Assembly: GCA_016946835.1 (NCBI GenBank)
Contig: JACVTC010000215.1
Span: forward strand, 140,001-177,284
Direction: 5' to 3'
DNA length: 37,284 bases
Origin: Neocallimastix lanati (nom. inval.)
Lineage: Eukaryota > Neocallimastigomycota > Neocallimastigomycetes > Neocallimastigales > Neocallimastigaceae
Shown here: one piece after another, positions 1 through 11,845 of the stretch
How positions within the stretch are numbered: the first letter of the stretch is position 1
Layout of the letters: every line of letters starts with the position of its first letter
Position numbers and translations under genes: made by a program
Notes under the pieces: model-generated
The model's input: only the letters and a program-made list of their open reading frames with translations
The model's database searches: none
What the model was told of the DNA's origin: nothing

Positions 1-1845
1 TCTGATAATGAAATTAAATCAGATAAAATCATCATTCAACAAGTAAAATACATAGAAACCTCAACCAAATCCGTTTTCAATTATAAGGATTTTAAAATAG
101 ATAAAAACAATTTTGAAAGATGGTATGATGCATTAAGGCGCCATCTTATAGCACAGGATTACGAAGATTATATTGATAAGAATATAGATTTAAAGGACAT
201 GAACAGAAATCAAATTAAATCTGATAATGCTGTTCAATCTATTATTATTAATAGTCTTGATGAATCCTCCCAAAATTATATAAAAGGATGCAAAACTGCT
301 TTCCAAATGATTGATAGACTGAAAAGTCGCTTTTATCAATCTGGACAAGCTTTGTTAAATATTTTGGAGTACAAAATTAATAATTTAGAAATAATTAATA
401 ATGATTACATTTTATATTTAAATGAATTAAATAATCTCTTCGAACAACACCAAAGTGAAAGTGAAAAAATTAATAAAAATCCACTAGACGAAGAGACCAA
501 AATTTTATATTCAGCAACAGAATTAAAAAAAGTTGGAATTACAACTTCAATTATTTATAAATTTACGACATTTAAAGAATTATTATCCGAATTAATAAAA
601 ATTCATGATTTTGATGAAAAGGTTGAAATATTAAAATCAACCAGTAAAAATTTAAAAGACATAAATATTAATAATGTAAACAGTAACATTAAAAGAAATA
701 ATAATAAAATTAATAAAAATAATAGAAATAAAAATTACTATTGTGATATATGCAAATTAAATGGACATTCAACAGATTATTGCAAATATAATAATCTCAA
801 TAAAGATAAAAATAAAAATCAAAACAGCAATAATAATAAAGTTCAAAATAAAAGGAAAATTTTCCGTAATTACAATAAGAATAACTATCATACAGGAAAT
901 ATCAATGAAGAAGAAAATAATTCATACTCAACAAGTGATTTAAAAAATGAAGATGAATCACATATTTATTTCACCGGAAGTGTTACTGTTTCAAAATCCA
1001 ATAATAATAACTCAAATAAAATGACACACTGGATTATAGATAGCGGAACTGGAATCAGTTTAACGAATGACATTAAAAATCTACATTATACATCCAGAGT
1101 CAATAATAAAAATATTATTTATCCAAATGGCAAAATTGATGAAATTAAACAAATTGGAAATTACATAGGAAAATTCAATAACAATGATTTTACATTATCA
1201 AATGTATATTATACATCTAATATACAAAACAATTTAATCTCTACACATTCAATTTTAAATAATGGATGTAAAATAATTATGGAACAAATTGATGGTACTG
1301 ACAGATTACAAATCTATAAAAACAATAAATTAATAGCTAATATCTTTGAAAATGACGAACATTTATTTACATTTAAAACATTCCCATGCAAAATTACATC
1401 CAACAACAATAATCATATTCATAACATCAATTACGATTTATGGCATGCCAGACTTGGGCATTTCAACAATAACAAAGATATCAAATTGTTCGTTTTAGAG
1501 CATACTTCAAACCATAATAAAAAAGACTGTCATCAATGTAAAATTAGTAAGTTAAAGAAAAAACCTTTCTATTCCTCTTTTAAAAAGGCGGAAAAACCAA
1601 TGGAACTTGTTCATACTGACGTGGTTGGTAAACTTGAGAATTCTTATCTTGGATTTAATTATTATGTTACATTTTTAGATGACTATTCTCATAAGGTTTG
1701 GGTATTTTTATTAAAAAATAAAAGTGATGTTTATAATACTTTTATTTTCTTTAATAAACACATTTTAAATACTACACCTTACAAAATTATTAATTTAAAA
1801 TCCGATAATGGCACAGAATATATTAATAAAAATTTAATATCTTAT
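1..1845 (+). pseudogene. copia gag-protease-integrase (N-terminal part), interrupted
   Basis: The reading frame is open from base 1, so the internal ATG at 199 is not the true start. A gag-like segment comes first (F..W...L...L pattern around 100-150). A CX2CX4HX4C nucleocapsid knuckle follows at 742-783 (CDICKLNGHSTDYC), inside an Asn/Lys-rich stretch. The aspartic protease has WIIDSGTG with its Asp codon at 1039. The pre-integrase HHCC zinc motif begins WHARLGH at 1441 and ends CHQC near 1531. The integrase core shows HTDVVG (Asp at 1618) and KSDNGTEY (Asp at 1804), the first two members of the D,D,E triad. At 1846 the frame runs into an inserted LTR; residues beyond that point, up to the stop at 1927-1929, are LTR-derived. 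Products would build the virus-like particle, process the polyprotein and integrate cDNA. Confidence 0.92.
1841..1845 (+). repeat. target-site duplication, left copy (CTTAT)
   Basis: CTTAT occurs immediately before the TG of the inserted LTR and again immediately after its final CA, at 2621-2625. A 5-bp duplication is the usual size for LTR-retrotransposon integration. If one copy and the insert are removed, the integrase frame continues without a shift, because 775 + 5 is divisible by 3. Confidence 0.88.
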
Positions 1846-2620
1846 TGTAAAATGTTCCTTATGGAGCAGATTACAATTACGAAAAAAAAAAAAACAAAAA
1901 CAACACTATCAATAACAATACTCAAATGAAATTTATTTTTTAAAAAAAATTCTTTTATTAATCACTTTATTATAAAAATTCTTTTTATTAGTTATTAACT
2001 GCAAAATAGTTAATAACAACTACATTTTCTTTAATAGAATAATTTTACATGTATTTATATTTTTTCTTAATTATATTATAATATACTATTTCTATTTATT
2101 TAAATATATATTCAATATAAAATAAACAAAAACTAATCTAAAATTAAATAAAGTTATAAAAAACTAAAACTAATTCAATAAGCTTTTTATTCAATTTGTT
2201 TTGACTCAAACTGAATAAGTTCTTATTTATTATTTATTTATTATTCTTTTATTATTAATACTATTAATTATATATTACTATTTAATTTTTATGATTATTA
2301 AACTAAACTAAAATTAAACTAAACTAAAATTAAACTAAACTAAAATTAAACTAAACTAAAATTAAACTAAACTAAAATTATTAATATATTTTATTACTAA
2401 ATTTTAGGTTATTTAAAAATTAATTTTATATTTTTAAATTTATATATTATATGAAATATAAATTTATTATTAATTTTCATAAATCAATTAATTTCATAAA
2501 TTAATATATTTTACATAATTTAATGCATTAGCATTATTTTGTAAACGAGAATTACATTAAATAATTTAATGTACAAAATAAATTAATTAATGTACTAAAG
2601 ATATTGATCATATCTTTACA
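1846..2620. mobile_element. solo LTR of a second LTR-retrotransposon family inserted in the copia integrase
   Basis: This 775-bp non-coding insert begins TGTAAA and ends TTTACA, a perfect 6-bp terminal inverted repeat with the TG...CA ends of an LTR. It is flanked by 5-bp CTTAT duplications. It splits the integrase between the second catalytic Asp (1804) and the catalytic Glu (2692). It contains a poly(A) run at about 1880-1892 and five or so tandem copies of a 16-bp unit (TAAACTAAACTAAAAT) at about 2299-2380. It shows no similarity by eye to the copia element's own 196-bp LTR, so a different family is implied. A solo LTR normally arises by recombination between the two LTRs of a full element. 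Confidence 0.85.
2299..2382. repeat. 16-bp tandem repeat inside the solo LTR
   Basis: About five direct copies of TAAACTAAACTAAAAT run head to tail. Internal tandem repeats are common in the U3 region of LTRs and may mark a promoter or enhancer segment, but that role is inference. Confidence 0.8.
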
Positions 2621-2625
2621 CTTAT
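2621..2625 (+). repeat. target-site duplication, right copy (CTTAT)
   Basis: Second copy of the CTTAT that flanks the solo LTR. The next codons (CTC CAA TCC GAA GGT) resume the copia integrase in the same frame. Confidence 0.88.
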
Positions 2626-4272
<1,647 letters not shown>

Positions 4273-4506
4273 TTATTAAAAAAGGCCTTATACGGATTAA
4301 AACAGGCTGGTCGTATGTGGTTTAATGAAATATCAAAATTCCTAAAGAGTATTGGTTATATTCAATATAAAACAGATAAATGCTTATTTGGAAAATATAA
4401 TAAAAATAAAAAACTAATAAGTTTATTGACTTTGTATGTTGACGATATTTTAATTACAGGTTATGATAATGAAATAAACAAAACTATTGAAAAACTTAAA
4501 ATATAA
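4273..4506 (+). pseudogene. copia reverse transcriptase palm segment with intact YVDD
   Basis: This continues the same frame after the TAG at 4270. It contains ALYGLKQAGRMW (from about 4285) and the catalytic LYVDDILITG (YVDD codons 4435-4446), both diagnostic for copia reverse transcriptases. The two catalytic aspartates are intact. The frame ends at a TAA at 4504-4506, just past KTIEKLK, where the coding sense shifts to the next frame (+1) in an A-rich run. Confidence 0.9.
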
Positions 4507-5362
4507 ATATAAAATATCAAAGGAATCATCTGCAAATAAAATTATTGGTATCAACATATACAAAACCAAAAATGGTTATAAAATAAATCAAACAGACTAT
4601 ATTGATAAAATTATTGATAGATATAATATGAACAAAACCAAACTTATTAAAACCCCTACTAGAAAGATCTCTGAAAAGGAAAGAGAAGGATCCCCATCCG
4701 TAAATGTTCAAGAATTTAAATCCTTATTAGGAGCATTACTCTATATTGCCGTAAAATCAAGACCTGATATATCATTTGCTGTAAATCAGGCTTCCAGACA
4801 TTGTGAAGAACCTACGGAAGTGGACTATAAATCTTTAATGTATATATTACAATATTTAAATTGTACAAAAAATAAATCAATTTATTATAGCAGAAACAGT
4901 GAATTTATTGGTTATTCAGATTCAGACTTCGCAAATGATGAGACTACAAGAAAATCAACCAGTGGATGTATTTATTTATTAGGTGATAGCCCTATATCAT
5001 GGAAAACTCAATTACAAAAGACTGTTACTTTATCAACTGCAGGAGCAGAATTCGTAAGTTTAACAGAATGTGCTAAACAAGGCTTATGGTTTAAAAATTT
5101 ATTTAAAGAGATATTCGATAAAGAAATTAAAATTAAAATAATGGTTGATAATAAAGCATGTATTGCTATTGCTCAAGATACTAACTCAAAAGGTAGGTGT
5201 AAACATATTGATATAAGATATAAATTTATTCAAGAGAAAATATTAGAAAATAAAATTCAATTAGAATATATCAACACAGAAAAGATGCTAGCTGATCCTT
5301 TAACGAAAAGTATTTCTGGAATTAATATGAAAATATTTACTGATAAAATATTCAAAGATTAA
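4487..5362 (+). pseudogene. copia reverse transcriptase C-terminal part and RNase H
   Basis: This frame overlaps the end of the preceding one by about 20 bp, so a one-base indel at about 4495-4505 is the likely cause. It covers the RT thumb/connection (KIIGINIYKT, LLGALLYIAVKSRPDI) and the RNase H domain: GYSDSDFAND (first Asp near 4920), STAGAEFVSL (Glu near 5045), MVDNKACIA (Asp near 5145) and HIDIRYKFI. All expected acidic residues can be seen. It ends with ADPLTKSIS, the usual copia C-terminal ending, followed by the TAA. RNase H removes the RNA template during reverse transcription. Confidence 0.92.
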
Positions 5363-5367
5363 AATAA

Positions 5368-5398
<31 letters not shown>

Positions 5399-5460
5399 GA
5401 TAAAATAAAATAAAATAAAATTAAAATAGATTAAAATAGTTAAACTGGTAATGCATAATG

Positions 5461-5469
5461 TAGGGGGAA
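5461..5469 (+). promoter_or_regulatory. polypurine tract (plus-strand primer)
   Basis: TAGGGGGAA lies directly before the TG that starts the 3' LTR, the position where LTR elements keep the RNase H-resistant purine primer for plus-strand DNA synthesis. It is the most G-rich run for kilobases around. Confidence 0.8.
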
Positions 5470-5665
5470 TGTTAAGGTTCACACTTATTTTATGTACATT
5501 ATGACATTACATAGTGTATACATACTTATAATTATATAAAAGAAATAATGTAATTTTATATTTGAAATCGAGCTCTTTTATTTTAATAAAATATAATATA
5601 AAATAATAGTTAATTGACTAATAATATTATATATTTATCATTAAGTGTGCTCTAATTTCTTAACA
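5470..5665 (+). mobile_element. 3' LTR of the copia element
   Basis: This 196-bp segment starts TGTTAAG and ends CTTAACA, a perfect 7-bp terminal inverted repeat with canonical TG...CA ends, immediately after the polypurine tract. It contains a TATATAAAAG box-like stretch near 5533-5542 and AATAAAA near 5585. The 5' LTR is outside the window, so the boundary rests on the terminal repeats and not on an LTR-LTR comparison. The 5 bases after it (ATAAC) would be the target duplication if the other end matches. Confidence 0.75.
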
Positions 5666-5917
5666 ATAACTAATTATATAATATTATATAATTCGAGCCA
5701 TTTAAAATTTTTAGTAAAATAATGCAAATTTCTTCATATTTTAATAGGATTCAAACATTTCAGTTAATTTTCTTCTTGTAGACTAATTTTTACTAAATTT
5801 TTCTCTATTTAGACTATTTTTTATTCATTTCCAAAAAAAAAAAAAAAAAAATAATATGATTTTTAATAATCAGTCCAAAGAATCAGTTATGTAACATAAT
5901 TTTCCTTTAATATTTTA

Positions 5918-5964
<47 letters not shown>

Positions 5965-6716
5965 TTTATTTTATTTTATTTTATTTTATTTTATTTTATT
6001 TTATTTTATTTTATTTTATTTTATTTTATTTTGATTATTTCCCCCCTAAAATCCAAAATTTCTGAAAAGATTTTATATACAAGATGGATCAACGTCATTT
6101 ATTTGTATATAACTCATGGATATATTTATTTATTTTATTATTCTTTTCATCATGAAGAAATGTATTATGATTCTATTAAATTAGTTATCTTTAAATTTAT
6201 GGTTTATAATTATGTCAATTTTATTAATAGAATTAATGATTAAAAGTTATTTGACATTTAAAATTTTATAAATTAAATGCTTTTTATAATAATACATTGC
6301 GGCTTTTACCTTATTTAGATTACAATATATTTCAATACGTTTGAAGCATATTTATTCATATAATTTCACATAATATACACATATATATATATTTAACAAA
6401 AAAATGAAAGCAAGATACATGAAATTTTTTACATTAATATATATATATATATATATATAAATTATCATTCTAATCTGTATTAGAATTCCTTCTTTGTCTT
6501 ATCGTTTTTGTTTTGGAACGTCGACGTTCTTGACAATGGTAGGTCTAATGGTATAAAAATTGATCATAGTATAAAAAAAAAAAATACACTTTATTATTAA
6601 AATTTTTTTCTTTTTATCATTATCAGGAATATTCAAAGATTTCTCATGAATAAACAGAGAAGAACTAACAAAAAAAATGAATTGTTACCTAAAAATTCTT
6701 CAAAATTAGAACAATT
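5666..6716. other. A+T-rich spacer with a (TTTTA)n tract and a small L1/TRE-like remnant
   Basis: No gene is supported. The stretch holds a poly(T) run leading into about 14 TTTTA units (5921-6032). A 70-codon open frame at 6031-6243 has no recognisable domain. Near 6530-6550, AACGTCGACGTTCTTG resembles the C-terminal end of the L1/TRE-type ORF2 copies at 9744 and 25912 (minus strand), so 6480-6560 may be a scrap of the same family. Confidence 0.5.
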
Positions 6717-7040
6717 TTTTTTTTTTTTTGGACTAGGAAGAGAATACACATCAAGTGTTTTATTAAATACATAATTATATTTTTATAAATTAATATTTTT
6801 TTTTTAAAAAAAAAAAAACTACATTTTAAATTAAAGATAAAATAAAATAAAATAAAATAAAATAAAATATATATAAAAAGGTAAAATATAAAATAAAAAA
6901 ATTGAAAAAAATTAAAAAAAAAAATTTTTTTTTTTTAATAAATTATAGAAAATTTAATATAAATTAAGAATAAAAAAAAAAATTAGTTCAGAAATTAAAA
7001 AAAAAAAAAAAAAGAAAAAAAAGGTGTACGAAGTAAATAT
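6717..7040 (-). repeat. SINE-like short repeat, copy 1 (divergent)
   Basis: On the + strand this begins with poly(T), then an AGGAAGAGAATACAC core (6735-6749) and a run of poly(A)-rich sequence. A weak match to the far end of the other copies follows (TTCAGAAAT near 6986, GTACGAAG near 7025). Read on the minus strand, that gives a body ending in ...TCTTCC.. plus poly(A). Copies 2 and 3 are at 9239-9515 and 11436-11678. The outer boundary of this copy is uncertain. Confidence 0.45.
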
Positions 7041-7165
7041 ATTAAAATATATGATTATAATTTTATTTTTTTAAATATTAAAAATAAAATCATTTTATGG
7101 ACACTATTAAAATCTATATATAATTAATTTATTTATTATTAAAAAATAATTTTTTTTTATTGGAA

Positions 7166-8103
7166 ATGGAGGAAAATATTAGAATTGAAATAAGTGAAAC
7201 AAATCGAGAAAAAAAAAAAAAAAAAAAAAAAGCAAATTATTATTAAAAGAAAATATAAATTTAATTTTTCAAATGAAAAGAAAGATAATTCAAAAGGTAT
7301 ATAGATACACTGACTATAAAACTTTAAATAAATGTATGTAATTTTTTTTTATTTAATTTTAAATGATAAGATGGAGATTTTTTTAGAATATGAAAGTTTA
7401 CATAATCATCTTGAAAAAGAATACAAAAGCATCTAAATCAATAGTAAAAACATAAAATTAAAGAAACATTAAGAAAAAGTCCTTTTTTTTCTTTGAAGGA
7501 TATTAAACCAAAAAAAAAAAAAAAAAAAAAAAAAAAAACATATATTTAATGAAATTTCTTAGGACAATGGAATTAATATGTCCCTGAATTTTAACTCCAT
7601 TAGAACCCAAATAATAAGAAGTCAAAATGAGCAATTACTTACTCTTCTTGACATAACAACTTTTGAAGAAATTCCAGAGCAGAGGAATCAGAATAAGAAA
7701 TATTATCAAACAGAAAATGGTGATAATTTTATGATATTCGAAAAAAAAAAAAACCTAATTTAGTAATTTTTTTTTTCAATCCTCATGCCAAGCAAAAACG
7801 ATTTACACGCAATATAATGAAGATCATATTTGTAGATAGTACATTTTATATTGCACCAAAATTTTTAAGTTATCAAGTTGTTCATTACTTGAACATATAT
7901 TGAAGAAAAAAAAAAAAATAAATAGTTTTTACATTTTACACTACTTTCCATTTCAATATTAAAAGATAATAAAAAAAAAACAATACATTTACGAAACATT
8001 ATTTAAAATAGATAAAAAAAAAATGAAAAGTAAATTTAGTAACAGTATTGTTATTTCTCCAATTAATTTTTATTGTGACCTTGAAAAAAGGCATATCAAA
8101 TGC

Positions 8104-8141
<38 letters not shown>

Positions 8142-8794
8142 TTTTTTTTTTCCTTATATAAATAAATATCAAATATTATGTTTGGCACTTTAAAAGATCA
8201 TTAGAAATTCAAAAAAAAAAAAAAAAAAAAAACAGATTATGTTCTAATGAAATTAATAATAATAATAATAATTTATATAATTATTATAAAGTTATTTCGA
8301 ATTTTCCATTTATTAACCTTATATATACCATGCATTTACTCAAAAATAAAAAATACATACAAAAAAAAAAAAAAAATGAATATAATTATTTTTTAGAAAT
8401 TTTTAGAATATTTTTAAAGTCAATTTATTTAAATAAATATAATACAAATAACTGGAATTATTATAACAATATAGAACACAATACAAATAATGCATCAGAA
8501 TCTTTTTAATAAATATTTAAATAATTTTTTCCCAAAAAATCTAACTTTTTATATATTAATAATAGCATTAAAAAAAGAAGAAACCTTATCGTATAATGAT
8601 TACAATAGGAGAATTAGATGTTTTTTAAGAAATAAAAAAAAATAAAAACCATTAATAGAACTGATGAAATTAAGGCTTTAATTGAATGTTATAAAAATAA
8701 AGAAGAAAAATTAATTTATATTGGATACGATGATGATGATAGAGTTGAATTATGGTACGACTGTTTAATTCATTTAAATACTATAAAATACTAA
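7166..8794 (+). pseudogene. MULE-type (Mutator-like) transposase pseudogene
   Basis: A coding sense can be followed through several frames broken by poly(A) slippage and stops. It starts at ATG 7166 (MEENIRIEISETN), followed by a Cys/His region ending in LHNHLE near 7410, like the FLYWCH-type finger of MULE proteins. Then comes an open stretch 7578-7763 (MSLNFNSIRT...). The transposase core has FVDSTFYIAPKFLSYQVVHY at about 7829-7888, matching the MULE pattern vDgTFk..P..fyQ with the first catalytic Asp at 7835. Further on are FYCDLEKRHIKC (second Asp, near 8075), YYVWHFKRSLEIQ near 8170, and WNYYNNIEHNTNNASESF (8453-8506), equivalent to the W....R.NN..E..H block. The final frame ends YDCLIHLNTIKY at TAA 8792-8794. 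Such enzymes cut and paste DNA; this copy is dead. Identification is by motif recognition only. Confidence 0.72.
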
Positions 8795-9238
8795 TTTTTT
8801 ATAAATTAGTATTTTTCTAACCTTTTTTAATTAAAACCATAATTTTAAAAGATATGATTTTTCAGTTTTTTTTTTTTTTATTATTAATTAAATTATAATT
8901 AAAACTGTTCTATTTGATAATAGTTATTTTTATTATTAATATCAATATTAATATTATATAGAATATCAATATTATATAATATTTTTTTATTAATATTAAT
9001 ATCAATATTATATAGAATATCAATATTATATAGTATTTAATATATTTTTATTTATTTATTTTATTTTATTTATTTATATGTATATTTTTTAAAAATTTTT
9101 TAAACCACATTTTGCCAAATGTACAATTAATTGACAAATGTACAACCTCCCTCACCACAACAAAGGACAGTATGATAGGCAATCTTCTGATATCAAATTA
9201 CTTTTTATATAAGGGTTTCATATCAAATTTGATAATTT
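8795..9238. other. A+T-rich spacer with imperfect ATATCAATATTA tandem repeats
   Basis: From about 8930 to 9035 the unit ATATCAATATTATATAG is repeated imperfectly several times. Further on, 9118-9145 contains AAATGTACAA twice. No gene or terminal inverted repeat of the neighbouring transposase could be identified with confidence. Confidence 0.5.
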
Positions 9239-9345
9239 TTTTTTATTTTTTTTTTTTTTTAAGACAAGGAAGAGAATACCACTTCCATCATCAAAAATTT
9301 ATTAATTTTTATTATGAAAAAAAAAAAAAAATACAATAACATGAA

Positions 9346-9386
<41 letters not shown>

Positions 9387-9515
9387 AAAATATAGAATAT
9401 TTTGAAATTAAAAAAAAAAAAAATATATATATATATATATAAAAAGTTTAAAAAAATAAATAAAAAAAGCTCAGAAATATTGTGTATTTCGACAAGCAAG
9501 TTGTACTATACTATT
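9239..9515 (-). mobile_element. SINE-like short repeat, copy 2
   Basis: On the + strand it reads poly(T), AAGACAAGGAAGAGAATACC, a long A-rich middle, then GCTCAGAAATATTGTGTATT and CGACAAGCAAG. The same succession of blocks occurs in copy 3 (11436-11678). On the minus strand it is a short element with a unique head, a low-complexity middle and a tail ending in poly(A), the layout of a non-autonomous retroelement. I do not recognise the family. The minus strand also opens frames in both copies, but they are mostly homopolymer and I do not call a protein. Confidence 0.55.
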
Positions 9516-9666
9516 GCGGGAATTTTTCTTTTTCCTAACAAATAAAAAAAAAAAAAAAAGAAATAAAACCAAGAAGTAAACATCTTTAAAAAAAAAAATA
9601 GAATAGTGTGGTGTCCACTAAACTCTTCCCGGATTCAATCATTTTTTTATTGAATTATTCCCTTTC

Positions 9667-9707
<41 letters not shown>

Positions 9708-9740
9708 ATGATTCCTATATTTATTATTATACCTTATCAA
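9516..9740. other. A+T-rich spacer with long homopolymer runs
   Basis: Contains poly(A) runs at 9545-9559 and 9669-9705 and a patch of average base composition around 9603-9640. No gene is recognisable. Confidence 0.5.
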
Positions 9741-9906
9741 GTTACGAAACGTCGACGCTCTTGGTTTTTTTTTTTTTTTTAAAAGTTTGATAGGTATTTT
9801 TTTTTTTTTTTTGGGAATACCTATCAAATTAATAGCTTAAAAACGAACGAACTACTTAGGATAGGTAGGGGTATTGCCCCTTGTTAAGAATTCCCGCCAA
9901 ATCCCA

Positions 9907-9937
<31 letters not shown>

Positions 9938-10359
9938 GGAACAGGTGAATTCAGTGGAACTTTTGAAAAAAGTTGAAATAGTTCTGTTCAATTTTAATTG
10001 TCTCTGTTCCCCCACTATCGAAATGTAGCTCATTTAAAACTAAAGTTCCTACCAAGAAGGAACAAGTATATATAATGATTGATATAATCTTCAAAATTAG
10101 AAATAGAGTCATAGGAAGAAAGAGGGTTAAACACTCTAATCTTCCTAAGGAATAAAACATAGAGATCATCGATGAAATTTAAAGAATTCCATCTAAAAGA
10201 TGCAAGAGCATCGCATTTAAAAATCCAATGTTCAAAAGATTGTTTATCTTCGCCACAACAGGGGCAATACTTGGGACAATCTTCTGAAATTCTATCCATT
10301 CTAATAGCAATAGTAGTAGTATTGTATTTATAACCACAGCGTAAACGTATAATCCACAA

Positions 10360-10631
10360 AAAAAAAAAAAAAAAAACCCTAAGTTGAATTGGGGATATTT
10401 ATTTTAAGGTAAGCATTTAATTTTAGCTTTATTGTTTGTTTGAGAACTTATTATTATCGTAGTTTTGACCTTTAATACCTTGAAATTTGGAAACGTTACT
10501 GATTTCCAGTGCATATATTTATATATAAACGATATGGTTTTATAATATTAATAAACTATTATTATCGTATATTTTGTATTTGAATGCCAACCAGTAACGT
10601 TCTAAAATATCGTCATATTTTTACATATTTA

Positions 10632-10679
<48 letters not shown>

Positions 10680-10690
10680 TTTTTTTATAC
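10360..10690. other. extra segment inside the L1/TRE-type ORF2 remnant
   Basis: The distance between the RT thumb block and the zinc knuckle is about 885 bp here, against about 580 bp in the copy at 27808-31425, so roughly 300 bp is extra. It is bounded by poly(A) on the left and about 48 T on the right. Inside are two direct copies of TATTATTATCGTA (near 10450 and 10560) and an inverted pair AACGTTACTG / CAGTAACGTT (near 10493 and 10591). Its nature is unknown. Confidence 0.4.
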
Positions 10691-11377
10691 AGTGTTCTAG
10701 ATTCTTTAGTCCAAGGAATTATAATAAAGGCATTTTTTGGAAATAGAATATTAATAAGAATCCTTTTATAATACTAGTTTGATTTACTCCATACCATTTT
10801 TGCAAAAGATTTCATCTGTTAAGGCTGCACAGATACCAACAATAGGAGGAGGGAAGCTTAGATCTCGAGATAAAAGCATTACGTTATTCATAGTAGAATT
10901 AGGTCTAATATATAGTCCTTGTTTTCTGAATTTGTTTTACCATTTTTTTTTTTTTAGAGAAGGAACCGATACCACCAAAATAGACCAGTATTAATTAATG
11001 TTTGAATTCTAGCCGTTCTAGATTTGTTTGAACCAAGTAAAGGGGAATAATAAATAACTTTACTAATAAACAAAGGATTGAAGAAGTTTTTTTCTTGTAT
11101 ATATACAATAGGAGTAAGTTTTAAGTTTTATTTGAAAAGAAAGGTGTAAATGTAAATGAAAGAAAGGGATTTTTCTAACTTTAAAATACATGTGAGATAT
11201 AATGTGTTCTAATAAAAGATCATCTGAAAAAGGAATACCAAGATAAATAGAACTAAGAAACTTCTGGAATAGCCTTCATTCCTAAATAGAAGGTTGGATC
11301 ATTATAGTTTGGAGGAGAGATTAGAAGTTCATTGGTTTTATAATTATAATTGTATATTTTTCAATATTAAAAGTCAT

Positions 11378-11435
11378 TTCATTTAGCCCATTTACGTAAC
11401 CTTTTTTTTAATAAATTTTCTAATTAAATCTAGAA
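11378..11435 (+). repeat. 58-bp direct repeat, left copy
   Basis: TTCATTTAGCCCATTTACGT and the following 38 bases, ending in TCTAGAA, occur again, identically by eye, at 11679-11736, on the other side of a 243-bp SINE-like insert. It is most simply a target-site duplication within the older ORF2 remnant. Confidence 0.88.
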
Positions 11436-11678
11436 TTTTTTTTTAGATAGGGAAGAGAATACACTTCCAAAACTTTATTAATTTTTTTTTTTTTAAAAAA
11501 AAAAAAAAAATACATGTAGGTGAAAAAAAAAGTACATTTGAAATAAAAAATAAAAATAATATAAAATAAAATAAAATAAAATAAAAAAAAAAAAAAAAAA
11601 AAATTTAAAAAAATAAAAAAAAAAATAAAAAAAAAGCTCAAAAATATTAGGTATTTCGGCAATTAAATTAACCATTAA
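11436..11678 (-). mobile_element. SINE-like short repeat, copy 3, inserted in the ORF2 remnant
   Basis: This 243-bp insert is precisely bracketed by 58-bp direct repeats. On the minus strand it runs from a unique head (GCCGAAATACCTAATATTTT, then GAGC), through A/T-rich middle sequence, to GGAAGTGTATTCTCTTCCCT and ends in a run of nine A, the signature of target-primed reverse transcription. It matches copy 2 at both ends. No RNA polymerase III A or B box was recognised, so its promoter is unknown. Confidence 0.65.
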
Positions 11679-11736
11679 TTCATTTAGCCCATTTACGTAA
11701 CCTTTTTTTTAATAAATTTTCTAATTAAATCTAGAA
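11679..11736 (+). repeat. 58-bp direct repeat, right copy
   Basis: Second copy of the 11378-11435 sequence, flanking the SINE-like insert. Confidence 0.88.
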
Positions 11737-11845
11737 AAGCAAGGTTAAGTTTTTTTTTTTTCTTTCTTTATTATCCATTTTTACGCCTTTGACAAATTTC
11801 TCCAATTGAAATAAATAAACACTTTCTTCTTTATTACGAAATCCA

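Noticed and set aside
1846-1929. C-terminal extension of the integrase frame after SYC
   Set aside because: These codons are read-through into the inserted solo LTR, and the poly-Lys comes from its poly(A).
6031-6243. 70-codon open frame
   Set aside because: No recognisable domain, no start context, and it begins inside a (TTTTA)n tract; chance openness cannot be excluded.
11420-11675. Phe-rich minus-strand frames in the SINE-like insert
   Set aside because: Mostly homopolymer T; a short similar head (IPNIFELF / IHNISELF) in copies 2 and 3 reflects repeat homology, not a demonstrated protein.
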